DNA of 19,071 nt, taken from NCBI GenBank assembly GCA_035623615.1, contig DASPTB010000286.1, positions 1-19,071 of the forward strand. Reading direction: 5' to 3'. The DNA is from DASPTB01 sp035623615 (GTDB lineage Bacteria; Actinomycetota; UBA4738). The position numbers and the translations under genes are program-made. Below the pieces are notes generated by a model that saw only the letters and a list, made by a program, of their open reading frames with translations, had not been told where the DNA came from and did not search any database. Shown one piece after another: positions 13,165 to 19,071 of the stretch (position 1 is its first letter; each line of letters begins with the position of its first letter).

Positions 13165-14346
13165 ATGCTGGCCGGTGCGGGACTCTCGACGCTCGCCGAC
13201 GGGGCTCGCGCCGGGCGCGAGGCCACCGAAATGGCGCTCGCCGGACTCGACGGACATCCGCCTGCACTGGCGGTCCTGTTCGCCTCCTCGGATCACGCGG
13301 GCCGGGCCGGCGACGTCCTTCGCGCCGTTCACGAGGTGGCCGAACCGACGGGGCTCATCGGGTGCGCGAGCGAGTCGGTGCTGGCGGGGAGGCGCGAGGT
13401 CGAGCGGGCTCCGGCCGTGGCCGTCTGGCTGGCAGCGATGCCGGACCGCGCGCAGACGTTCCGCATGGAGTTCCAGCCGACCGACTCGGGCGGCGTCCTC
13501 GGCGGATGGACGTTCGATCAAGGAGCTCCGCCCGGCGCTCCTCATCTGTTCATCGCCGACCCATTCAGCTTTCCCGCCGACTCGCTCCTCGCTCACCTGA
13601 ACGACCTTCCGTCGCGCCCCCTGATGGTGGGAGGGATGGCGAGCGGCGGGCGGCGCGGGGGCGAGACGATCCTGTTCCACGACCACGACGTGCTCTCCGG
13701 GGGGGCGGTCGGGGCCGAGCTCCCCGACTCGGTCCTCGTCCGGACGATCGTCTCGCAGGGGTGCCGTCCCTTCGGAGCGCCGCTCGTCGTGACCGGCGCG
13801 CGCGACAACTTCCTGCTCGAGCTCGGCGGACGGCCGCCTCTCGATCGCCTCCAGGAGGCGCTCGAGTCGCTCGCGGCGCCCGACCGCGAGCTCGCCACCG
13901 AGGGCCTGCACGTCGGACGCGCGATCGACGAGTACAAGACGGAACATGGCCAGGGCGACTTCGTCGTCCGGGGCGTGCTGGGCGTCGACCCGTCCAACGG
14001 CGCAATCGCGGTGGGCGATCGCGTGGCGGTCGGTGAGATGGTCCGGTTCCACGTTCGCGACGCCGCGACCGCCGACGAGGAGCTGCGATCCCTGCTGCAG
14101 CTGACTGCCGAGGAGCTTCCGGCGAGGCCGGCCGGGGCCCTGTTGTTCACGTGCACGGGGCGCGGGACGCGGCTGTTCCCGGAGCCCGACCACGACGCCT
14201 CGCTCGTCTCGACCTATTTCGGCGGCGCGTCGCTCGCCGGCGGTTTCTGCGCCGGCGAGTTCGGTCCCGTGGGCGGGCGCAACTTCCTGCACGGGTTCAC
14301 GGCGAGCGTCGCCGTCTTCGCCGACCGGCTCCGCCCGTCCGCCTGA
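13165..14346 (+). CDS. FIST domain-containing protein (FIST N + FIST C)
   Basis: A 393-residue protein with the FIST N and FIST C domain pair, a predicted sensory module thought to bind small ligands such as amino acids. AGAGLSTLADGARAGREATEMALAGL opens the N domain; AVLFASSDHAG, TGLIGCASESVLAG and HLFIADPFSFPADSL follow the family pattern; the second half has GCRPFGAPLVVTGARDN, GDFVVRGVLGVDPSNGAIAVGD, ALLFTCTGRGTRLF, FGGASLAGGFCAGEFGPVGGRNFLHGFTASVAVF. The end motif is classic FIST C. There is no attached output domain, so it may act as a free-standing sensor. I chose the ATG at 13165 rather than the in-frame ATG at 13138, because the latter would overlap the rhomboid start and the TACACT box fits only the former. 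The gene converges on ogt, with 25 nt between the stops. Confidence 0.9.
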   Translation: MLAGAGLSTLADGARAGREATEMALAGLDGHPPALAVLFASSDHAGRAGDVLRAVHEVAEPTGLIGCASESVLAGRREVERAPAVAVWLAAMPDRAQTFRMEFQPTDSGGVLGGWTFDQGAPPGAPHLFIADPFSFPADSLLAHLNDLPSRPLMVGGMASGGRRGGETILFHDHDVLSGGAVGAELPDSVLVRTIVSQGCRPFGAPLVVTGARDNFLLELGGRPPLDRLQEALESLAAPDRELATEGLHVGRAIDEYKTEHGQGDFVVRGVLGVDPSNGAIAVGDRVAVGEMVRFHVRDAATADEELRSLLQLTAEELPARPAGALLFTCTGRGTRLFPEPDHDASLVSTYFGGASLAGGFCAGEFGPVGGRNFLHGFTASVAVFADRLRPSA

Positions 14347-14371
14347 CACTCCGGCGGCGCCTGCCACGCCC

Positions 14372-15019
14372 TTACAACAGCGCGCCCTCCATCCGCAGGA
14401 GCGCCTCCTTGCGATCGAGCCGGCCTCCGTACCCGCCGAGCCCGCCGCCCGTTCTGATCACCCGGTGGCACGGCACGACGATCGGTACGGGATTGGCGTG
14501 CAGCGCATTCCCCGCCGCCCGCATCGCGCGCGAGTTCCCCGCGCGGCCGGCGACCTCTCGGTACGTGAGCACCGACCCGAACGGGATGCGCGCCGTCTCG
14601 CGCAGCACCTTGCGGGTGAAACCGTGCAGCTCGGACCAGTCCACGCCCACGTCGAACTCATGGCGGCTCCCGCCGAAGTACTCCTCGACCTGGCGACGGA
14701 CCTCGTCCGTCCCGCGCGCCGAGCGCAGCACCCGCACCGACGTGTCGTCGGAGAGTTCGATCACGGTGTCGTCGATCTCCTCCTCGAACGCGACGCGCAC
14801 GACGCCGCGCCGAGACACCGCAACGAGCAGTGCGCCGATCGGCGTGTCGACCGTGCCGTACGCGACGTCGACCAACCCCGCGGCGTCGGCCGCGTCGCCG
14901 ATCCTGCGTGCGGCCCGCCGCGAGCCGGCCGCCGCGTCGCTCGTCATCGTTCGAAGGGCCCTCGCCACGCCGTCCGCGTCCGCGTGGCTTCCCGGCCGCC
15001 TGCTATTCCTCGGAGCCAT
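14372..15019 (-). CDS. ogt: Methylated-DNA--[protein]-cysteine S-methyltransferase (Ogt/MGMT)
   Basis: A 215-residue suicide DNA-repair protein that moves the methyl group from O6-methylguanine (and O4-methylthymine) to its own Cys184 in VPCHRVI. The DNA-binding helix region FTRKVLRETARIPFGSVLTYREVAGRAG, the NALHANPVPIVVPCHRVI active site and the closing GGYGGRLDRKEALLRMEG are all intact. The N-terminal ribonuclease-like half begins near residue 50 (LVDVAYGTVDTPIGALLVAV). The first 45 residues (Ala/Arg-rich, helical) exceed the normal length; I recall similar extensions in Ogt proteins next to sigma-factor genes, unverified. The ATG at 15019 overlaps the sigma gene by 17 nt; an internal ATG at 14947 is the alternative. 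Overlap with the sigma gene suggests co-translation. Confidence 0.92.
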   Translation of the reverse strand: MAPRNSRRPGSHADADGVARALRTMTSDAAAGSRRAARRIGDAADAAGLVDVAYGTVDTPIGALLVAVSRRGVVRVAFEEEIDDTVIELSDDTSVRVLRSARGTDEVRRQVEEYFGGSRHEFDVGVDWSELHGFTRKVLRETARIPFGSVLTYREVAGRAGNSRAMRAAGNALHANPVPIVVPCHRVIRTGGGLGGYGGRLDRKEALLRMEGALL

Positions 15020-15596
15020 CGTCGTTCCCCAATCGCTCGCGGAGCTTCTTCAGCCCCTGGTAGACGTTCGCCCTGGCCGCCTCCTCACTGCTGCCGAGGG
15101 CGGTCGCGATCTCGGCGTACGACAAGTCGAGGACGAACCGGTGGGCGACCGCGGCCCGCTGCCGTGGCGGCAGCGACCGGAGCGCTCGCCACACGGGGTC
15201 CTTCCCGTCGACCGGCGCCGGGTCTGTGGCGGAGGCCCTTTCACCGACGTCCGCGACCGGCCTCGGGCGTTTCGCGCGTGCCCTCGCCGAGTCGACGACC
15301 TTGCGAGTTGCGATGGCAAGTGCCCAGGCGCGGAGGTTCGACCCGTCGCGCAGCCTCGGGTAGGCGCGCAACGCGGAAAGAAACGTCTCCTGGAAGCAGT
15401 CGTCCGCGTCCGGGCCCGCCGTCGCCAGGAGAAACCGGTAGACCGCGGTCCTGTTGGCTTCCAAGAATTCCTCGAACGGCGGCGGCCGAAGCGAAGCCGA
15501 GACCGGGCGCGCTCGGTCTGCCCGCCCGCCCCCGGCTCCGCCGCGGTTCGGTGCCACCGTTTCAATCACCTCGAGCAGCAGCGTATGCAGCGCCAT
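15003..15596 (-). CDS. RNA polymerase sigma factor, ECF/sigma-70 family
   Basis: A protein of up to 197 residues with the two conserved ECF domains. Region 2 is FEEFLEANRTAVYRFLLATAG...DCFQETFLSALRAYPRLRDG and NLRAWALAIATRKVVD, which bind core polymerase and the -10. Region 4 is LRSLPPRQRAAVAHRFVLDL followed by the HTH SYAEIATALGSSEEAARANVYQGLKKLRERL. The start is uncertain: the ATG at 15596 has no Shine-Dalgarno and no -10 at leaderless spacing, while a GTG at 15557 has GAGGTGA in front of it and would give 184 residues. No anti-sigma gene is next to it; the only partner is the overlapping ogt gene. A regulon tied to alkylation damage is a guess from context. It lies 106 nt downstream of the SCO1664-family gene, across a hairpin. 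Confidence 0.88.
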   Translation of the reverse strand: MALHTLLLEVIETVAPNRGGAGGGRADRARPVSASLRPPPFEEFLEANRTAVYRFLLATAGPDADDCFQETFLSALRAYPRLRDGSNLRAWALAIATRKVVDSARARAKRPRPVADVGERASATDPAPVDGKDPVWRALRSLPPRQRAAVAHRFVLDLSYAEIATALGSSEEAARANVYQGLKKLRERLGNDDGSEE

Positions 15597-15665
15597 CGGA
15601 CATGAAAACGCGTGGGGCGCGCCGGGCGTGAAATCCGCGGGGTCGCTGCCGGCGGAGGCGGCCCC

Positions 15666-15682
15666 GCCCGAGCCCCTCGGGC
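15666..15682 (-). terminator. Hairpin after the SCO1664-family gene
   Basis: GCCCGAG, a 3-nt loop, then CTCGGGC: a perfect 7-bp stem 20 nt beyond the stop codon of the last gene in the phosphomutase operon. No U tract follows. It probably separates this operon from the sigma-factor gene. Confidence 0.5.
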
Positions 15683-15702
15683 CCGCAACCGCACCCGACC
15701 GG

Positions 15703-16419
15703 TCAGACCGGCGGCCAGGGATAGGGGCGTCCGGCTCCGGGCTCGGGGAAGCGGCCGGAGGCCGCGAGGTGCTCGGCCCTGCGGGCAGTCGCTCCGAACT
15801 CCTGCGGCGCCAGCAGCGCACGAAGCGTCTTCTCGACCGGTCCCGAGCGGAGCTCGCCGGCGACGCGCCCGATGTCCTCGAGGAGCGGCCCGGGGATCGG
15901 CTCGCCCGCGAACTCCCAGATCACGGTGCGGAGCTTCGGCGCCGTCGCGAAGCAGACCCCGTGGTCGACCACCCAGATCGTTCCGTCTCGTGCCAGCAGG
16001 CAGTGACCCGCCTTCCGGTCGGCGTTGTTCGCGATGACGTCGAAGGCGGCGACCGCCGCGAAATCATCGAGTCGTTCGTCGCGAAGGGTGAAGTAGTGCT
16101 CCCGCGGGTCGGCCTCAACGAACAGCTGCGCCGAACCGGGGCCGTGCGGGCCCTCCCTGATCACGGTGGGGGGCACCGCGGGCCAGCCGAGCGCGCAGGC
16201 GAGCTCGAACGCCGCGGCCTCGCGCTTGTACAGCGTCCCTTCGGGGAAGTCCCAAAGCGGCGTCTCGCCTTCGCGGGGCTTGTAGACGGCAAGCAGGTCC
16301 TCGTCGGGGTGGCGGATCTGGGCGAGGAACGTGTAGTTCGAAGAATTGGGGAGCAGACCTACGAGCTCCATCTCGCCGCCCGAGAGCAGGGCGAGGATTC
16401 GCGGATCGACGGTGCTCAC
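15703..16419 (-). CDS. SCO1664 family protein (PI3/4-kinase-like fold)
   Basis: A 238-residue protein of the SCO1664 family, distant relatives of phosphatidylinositol 3/4-kinase folds; the function is not known. Kinase-like landmarks are visible: LLAVYKPREGETPLWDFPEG with Lys47 in the position of the nucleotide-binding Lys, DVIANNADRKAGHCLL with Asp134 as the catalytic-loop acid, and IWVVDHGVCF with Asp152 like a DFG aspartate. A nucleotide-dependent activity is therefore plausible. The GTG start shares GTGA with the stop of the DUF3090 gene, a 4-nt overlap that implies coupled translation. The phosphomutase, DUF3090, SCO1664 order next to uppP matches the Rv2133c-Rv2136c neighbourhood of Mycobacterium tuberculosis as I remember it. 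Confidence 0.9.
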   Translation of the reverse strand: MSTVDPRILALLSGGEMELVGLLPNSSNYTFLAQIRHPDEDLLAVYKPREGETPLWDFPEGTLYKREAAAFELACALGWPAVPPTVIREGPHGPGSAQLFVEADPREHYFTLRDERLDDFAAVAAFDVIANNADRKAGHCLLARDGTIWVVDHGVCFATAPKLRTVIWEFAGEPIPGPLLEDIGRVAGELRSGPVEKTLRALLAPQEFGATARRAEHLAASGRFPEPGAGRPYPWPPV

Positions 16420-16991
16420 CCGCCGAGCTCGTGGTGCCCGTTCATGGCCGGGCACGTATGCCCCTCCGCGTCGATGGGGTTGCCGCAGAACTGGCAGGTG
16501 GGCCGGCCCGACGCGCAGACCGCGACGCCGCGCCGCGCGAGCGCGAGCATCTGGTCGCGCGTCGCCCAGAACCGTACCTTGCCGACGTCCGGTTCGTCCT
16601 CGCCGAGGTTCGGCGCAGAGATGGACGCGCCGGCCTCCGGCTCCTCGCCGGGTTCCTCGTCCGGGAGCAACTCCTCGACCTCGAGCACGAGCATGTCGCG
16701 ATCCTCCTCGTACCCGATCGCGAGCCGGCCCGCCCGCCATTCGGGGACGAGCGGCTCCTCGAGCTCCATGGCCTCGTCCGGCAGCTCATCGGGGAGCTCG
16801 GGCTCACTCTCGCCCGCGACGCGCGCCAAGATCTCGACGACCGACGCGGCGAGGAGTTGCACCTGCTGCTTCTCCACGAGCAGCGTGACGAGCTGCGAGC
16901 CCTTTCGGCCCTGCAGGAAGAACGTGCGCGCGCCGGGCTCGCCGACTGCCCCCGCTGTGATCCGGTCCACCGGATCGAGCTCGATGACCAT
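16416..16991 (-). CDS. DUF3090 family protein with C-terminal zinc-ribbon-like motif
   Basis: A 191-residue protein of the DUF3090 family, found almost only in actinobacteria and of unknown function. The N-terminal half starts VIELDPVDRITAGAVGEPGARTFFLQ and continues QLVTLLVEKQQVQLLAASVVEILA. A long acidic stretch follows (about 61-85, then LLPDEEPGEEPEAG), then VRFWATRDQMLALARRGVAVCASGRP. The C-terminus CQFCGNPIDAEGHTCPAMNGH has CxxC plus H and C, so a small zinc-binding end is likely. The ATG follows the phosphomutase stop by 8 nt and lacks a good Shine-Dalgarno (GAGG at about -16). It ends in a GTGA overlap with the next gene. The constant company of a phosphomutase and a kinase-like protein suggests they form one pathway or complex. 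Confidence 0.9.
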   Translation of the reverse strand: MVIELDPVDRITAGAVGEPGARTFFLQGRKGSQLVTLLVEKQQVQLLAASVVEILARVAGESEPELPDELPDEAMELEEPLVPEWRAGRLAIGYEEDRDMLVLEVEELLPDEEPGEEPEAGASISAPNLGEDEPDVGKVRFWATRDQMLALARRGVAVCASGRPTCQFCGNPIDAEGHTCPAMNGHHELGG

Positions 16992-16999
16992 CCGCCCGA

Positions 17000-17674
17000 C
17001 TATCCTCGCACCGCCCCGCCGCGCCGCGAGCCCGCGGCGCCCGACGGCCGTTTTCCGCTCGAGCGGGGGGCGAGATCCTCGAGGGACCCGGTGTCGCCCA
17101 GGCGAAGGATGCGCGGGATCCGGTCGCCGAGCATGATCGCCGACACGGAGGTCGTTCCCACGACGAAGCGCTGGAACAGGTCGAGGTGGACGCCGCAGTA
17201 GTGGGCGACCGCGAGCCGGATCACGTCGGCGTGCGTGACGACCGCCACGACGCCTCGCGGGTGTGCCGCCGCGATGTCGTTCACGGCGCCGACTGCCCGT
17301 TGCTGGACCTCCCCGAGCGTCTCGCCCCCGGGGAAGCGAATCGACGACGGCGAGGACTGCACCTGCTTCCAGAGCGCCGTTCGCATGAGCTGGCCCATCG
17401 ATCGGCCCGTCCACGTCCCGTACGCGACCTCGATCAGGCGCGGGTCGGCGCGAACGTCGAGCCCCCTGGCCGAGGCGAACGGGCGGGCGGTCTCCACGCA
17501 TCGCTCGAGCGGGCTCGAGTACACCGCCGAGATGCGAAGGGGCGCCAGCCGCTCGGCCAGGGCCCTCGCCTGGTCACGCCCGGCGTCGGACAGGTGGATG
17601 CCGCGCGTCCGTCCGGAGAGTCGTTTGCCGGTCGCGTCCGTCAGCGCATGGCGGATCAATAGGACCAGGGTCAC
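17000..17674 (-). CDS. Histidine phosphatase family protein (MSMEG_4193-type putative phosphomutase)
   Basis: A 224-residue histidine phosphatase. The phosphoacceptor is H9 in LLIRHA (most relatives have RHG; the Gly is Ala here). The other pocket residues are present: R58 in SSPLERCVETA, E82 in IEVAYGTWTG and H148 in VVTHADVIRLA. It acts on a small phosphorylated metabolite by a phosphohistidine intermediate; whether as a phosphatase or a mutase is not visible. Residues after about 205 form a basic Ser/Gly/Arg tail. The GTG start lacks a Shine-Dalgarno, and TATCCT lies 6 nt before it. It is the first gene of a three-gene operon with DUF3090 and the SCO1664-family gene and is divergent from uppP, with 134 nt between the starts. 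Confidence 0.9.
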   Translation of the reverse strand: MTLVLLIRHALTDATGKRLSGRTRGIHLSDAGRDQARALAERLAPLRISAVYSSPLERCVETARPFASARGLDVRADPRLIEVAYGTWTGRSMGQLMRTALWKQVQSSPSSIRFPGGETLGEVQQRAVGAVNDIAAAHPRGVVAVVTHADVIRLAVAHYCGVHLDLFQRFVVGTTSVSAIMLGDRIPRILRLGDTGSLEDLAPRSSGKRPSGAAGSRRGGAVRG

Positions 17675-17686
17675 GGGGGAAGGATA
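17675..17686 (-). promoter_or_regulatory. Candidate leaderless promoter -10 box (TATCCT-N6-GTG)
   Basis: TATCCT (17686-17681, minus strand), then TCCCCC, then the GTG at 17674. This is identical in hexamer and spacing to the box before the 8396 start. No clear -35 is seen. Confidence 0.5.
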
Positions 17687-17738
17687 TCGGGGCCCGCGTT
17701 CGTGGAACCTTCGTCACAAAGCCTCCACGGCACGGTCA

Positions 17739-17768
17739 TTGCCCCCGCTCCCACCGCGTTGGTAGCCT
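17739..17768 (+). promoter_or_regulatory. Candidate uppP promoter (-35 TTGCCC, N18, -10 TAGCCT)
   Basis: TTGCCC at 17739-17744 and TAGCCT at 17763-17768 are 18 nt apart. Transcription would start near 17775, leaving a leader of about 35 nt that ends in the GGGGAGAG Shine-Dalgarno, unlike the leaderless starts elsewhere in the window. Confidence 0.45.
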
Positions 17769-17808
17769 CCGCCGACGCGCGCCGTGGGCGCGGGGGAGTC
17801 GGGGAGAG

Positions 17809-18714
17809 ATGACGTACCTCCAGGCCATCGTGCTCGGGATCCTGCAGGGTGTCACCGAGCTGTTCCCCATCTCGAGCCTCGGCCACTCGGTCATCCTGCC
17901 GGCCCTGGTCCCGGGGTGGAAGGCCCTGGCGATCATGCAGGCGCGCCCGGAGTCGATGTTCCTCGCATTCCTCGTCGCGCTGCACGTGGGAACCGGCGTC
18001 GCGCTGTTCATCTTCTACCGCAAGGACTGGTACAGGATCATCGGCGGCTTCTTCCACACGCTGCGCACGCGGCGGATCGAAACGCCCGACGAGCGCCTGG
18101 CCTGGTTGCTGCTCGTCGCCACCGTTCCGGCGGGAATCACGGGGATGCTGCTGGAGCACGCGCTCCGCGTCGTCTTCGCCAAGCCGCTGTACGCGTCGGT
18201 GCTGTTGTTCGTGAACGGCCTGATCCTGACGTTCGGCGAGCGGGTGCGCCGGCGCACGGTGGTCCGTGAGCTGGCCCTCGCGCACGGCACCTACGAGGGA
18301 ACGGATTCCCGCCGCCTCGAGACGCTGGAGTTCAAGGAGGCGGTGGTCATCGGCGTGGCGCAGGTGTTCGCGCTGCTCGCGGGGATCAGCCGGTCGGGCA
18401 TCACGATGGTCGCGGGGCTTACGCGTGGCCTGAGCCACGAGGATTCCGCTCGTTTCTCCTTCCTGCTGGCCACGCCGATCATTCTGGCGGCGGGCCTCTA
18501 CAAGCTCCCGGACCTGACCGGGCCCCTGGGAAGCAACATCCGCGGGCAGGCGCTGGTCGGGGCCGTCGCGGCCGGGATCGCCGCGTACCTGTCGGTGCGG
18601 TTCCTGACGAGATACTTCGAAACCCGCACGCTCACGCCCTTCGCCGTCTATTGCCTCGCGGTGGGCGGCCTCATGACGATCTACTTCGGGTTCATCGCGT
18701 CCCCCATCTCCTGA
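17809..18714 (+). CDS. uppP: Undecaprenyl-diphosphate phosphatase (UppP/BacA)
   Basis: A 301-residue polytopic membrane enzyme that dephosphorylates undecaprenyl diphosphate at the outer face of the membrane, recycling the lipid carrier for peptidoglycan and other wall polymers. The first active-site block is GILQGVTELFPISSLGHSVI (10-29), with E17, S22-S23 and H26; the second is LAGISRSGITMVAGLTRGLS (190-209), with R195. The usual PGxSRSG reads AGISRSG here, a mild change. Several hydrophobic segments are evident (about 51-70, 98-117, 128-142, 177-191, 219-235, 246-262 and 278-298). A cytosolic loop of about 30 residues (145-175) is longer than usual. The ATG at 17809 has GGGGAGAG in front. 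It is divergent from the phosphomutase operon, an association also seen near Rv2136c. Loss of this activity classically raises bacitracin sensitivity. Confidence 0.93.
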   Translation: MTYLQAIVLGILQGVTELFPISSLGHSVILPALVPGWKALAIMQARPESMFLAFLVALHVGTGVALFIFYRKDWYRIIGGFFHTLRTRRIETPDERLAWLLLVATVPAGITGMLLEHALRVVFAKPLYASVLLFVNGLILTFGERVRRRTVVRELALAHGTYEGTDSRRLETLEFKEAVVIGVAQVFALLAGISRSGITMVAGLTRGLSHEDSARFSFLLATPIILAAGLYKLPDLTGPLGSNIRGQALVGAVAAGIAAYLSVRFLTRYFETRTLTPFAVYCLAVGGLMTIYFGFIASPIS

Positions 18715-18770
18715 CCCCTCGGTCGTCACGTTGTCCGGAGCGATTCGCGCTCGGTCTCGCCCGCCTGCCG

Positions 18771-18783
18771 ACAAACAGTTTGT
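18771..18783. promoter_or_regulatory. Palindrome ACAAAC-A-GTTTGT
   Basis: A perfect 6-bp inverted repeat with a single central base directly in front of, and overlapping, the TTGTCA -35 of the marR gene. It could be a second operator half or a different regulator's site. Confidence 0.5.
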
Positions 18784-18809
18784 CAAGCTAATTAGCTTTG
18801 TGAAATAAT
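18780..18809 (+). promoter_or_regulatory. Promoter of the second marR gene (-35 TTGTCA, N18, -10 AATAAT)
   Basis: TTGTCA (18780-18785) and AATAAT (18804-18809) each match five of six consensus bases with 18-nt spacing, in an AT-rich island unlike the rest of the window. The start would fall at about 18816-18817, on the ATG itself, so the message is probably leaderless. Confidence 0.6.
18785..18798. promoter_or_regulatory. MarR-type operator, perfect 14-bp palindrome between -35 and -10
   Basis: AAGCTAATTAGCTT is its own reverse complement and fills the spacer of the marR promoter. A repressor dimer here would exclude polymerase, so autoregulation is likely. The sequence is unrelated to the TTGC-N4-GCAA sites of the other MarR. 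Confidence 0.65.
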
Positions 18810-18816
18810 GTGTGGC

Positions 18817-19071
18817 ATGCGCACATCCGTCACGATCGCTCCGGCGAACGCGGCCGAACCCCCCGAGGCGACCGAGGTCGTCTCCCGGCTGCGTCTGGCC
18901 GTCAACCGACTGGCTCGCCGGATGCGACAGCAGGCCGACGTCGGGATCGGGCAGTCCCTGTTCTCGGCGCTCGTCGCCGTCGATCGTGCGGGGCGCATGA
19001 CGCTCGGGGAGCTGGCGGCGACCGAGCAGGTACAACCCCCCACCATGACTCGGATCGCCGCCTCCCTCGAG
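18817..19071 (+). CDS. MarR family transcriptional regulator (partial, runs off the window)
   Basis: The first 85 codons of a MarR-type regulator. VVSRLRLAVNRLARRMRQQA is the dimerising first helix, GQSLFSALVAVDRAGRMTLGELAATEQVQPPTMTRIAASLE covers the start of the winged helix up to the recognition helix (PPTMTRIAASLE); the wing is beyond the edge. It resembles MarR proteins that often precede MFS drug exporters, but what follows is not visible. The ATG at 18817 fits a start at the transcription start site; an in-frame ATG at 18808 would overlap the -10 box and is less likely. A perfect palindrome in its promoter suggests autorepression. It lies 102 nt after uppP on the same strand but has its own promoter. 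Confidence 0.88.
   Translation, partial: MRTSVTIAPANAAEPPEATEVVSRLRLAVNRLARRMRQQADVGIGQSLFSALVAVDRAGRMTLGELAATEQVQPPTMTRIAASLE

Noticed and set aside
12943..14367. Minus-strand open frame (474 codons) opposite the FIST gene
   Set aside because: No domain motifs, and it runs across the divergent promoter region; the FIST reading explains the segment.
15454..17136. Plus-strand open frame (560 codons) across the sigma, SCO1664 and DUF3090 genes
   Set aside because: Antisense to three recognisable genes; the composition is biased and no motif is seen.
18715..18770. Terminator after uppP
   Set aside because: No stable stem with a T tract is visible; only short partial complementarity is found.

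Overview
The window is about 19 kb of very GC-rich, densely packed bacterial chromosome. Several lines of evidence point to an Actinomycetota member, probably an uncultured or little-studied lineage. These are the DUF3090 / SCO1664-family / MSMEG_4193-type phosphomutase trio beside uppP, an InhA-like enoyl reductase, GTG starts, and many start codons sitting 6-8 nt downstream of a TANNNT -10 box (leaderless-type promoters). There are no RNA genes, insertion sequences, CRISPR arrays or phage genes that I can see. No gap between genes exceeds about 210 bp.

Layout. 1-138 (-) is the start of a lipoprotein, probably an ABC solute-binding protein, cut by the window edge. 345-1070 (+) is a pirin/quercetinase-type cupin. 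1080-4308 (-) is a tightly overlapping operon: acyl-CoA carboxylase beta subunit, crotonase-type hydratase, then an HMG-CoA-lyase-like protein. This looks like the lower half of leucine catabolism, but the dehydrogenase and biotin-carboxylase subunit are missing here. 4380-4964 (-) is a MarR regulator, divergent from a YceI protein at 5113-5676 (+); two matching palindromes lie between them. 5741-7945 (-) holds macrodomain hydrolase, MBL-fold hydrolase and FabI/InhA in that transcription order, with 10-11 nt gaps. 8031-8396 (-) is a conserved hypothetical protein, divergent from a thioredoxin-like CPVC protein at 8442-8894 (+). 9054-10433 (+) is a single ORF that joins a MoaD/ThiS-type beta-grasp domain, with its diglycine, to a five-Asp-box propeller. 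10446-13139 (-) holds a rhomboid protease with a zinc-finger N-terminus, an acetamidase/formamidase, and a GNAT acetyltransferase. 13165-14346 (+) is a FIST-domain protein. 14372-15596 (-) is an ECF sigma factor overlapping an Ogt methyltransferase. 15703-17674 (-) is phosphomutase, DUF3090 and SCO1664-family protein, divergent from uppP at 17809-18714 (+). 18817 to the end (+) is a second MarR gene, truncated by the edge, behind an AT-rich operator/promoter.

The most notable points are: (1) the diglycine of a ubiquitin-like domain buried inside a fusion with a BNR propeller; (2) a consistent split between genes with Shine-Dalgarno sites and genes with a -10 box placed for leaderless transcription, including two divergent starts whose -10 boxes overlap by two bases; (3) an HMG-CoA-lyase-like protein whose catalytic cysteine position is serine; (4) two different MarR operator types. 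I see no complete, obviously new defence or biosynthetic system. The MoaD-propeller fusion is the best candidate for undescribed biology.
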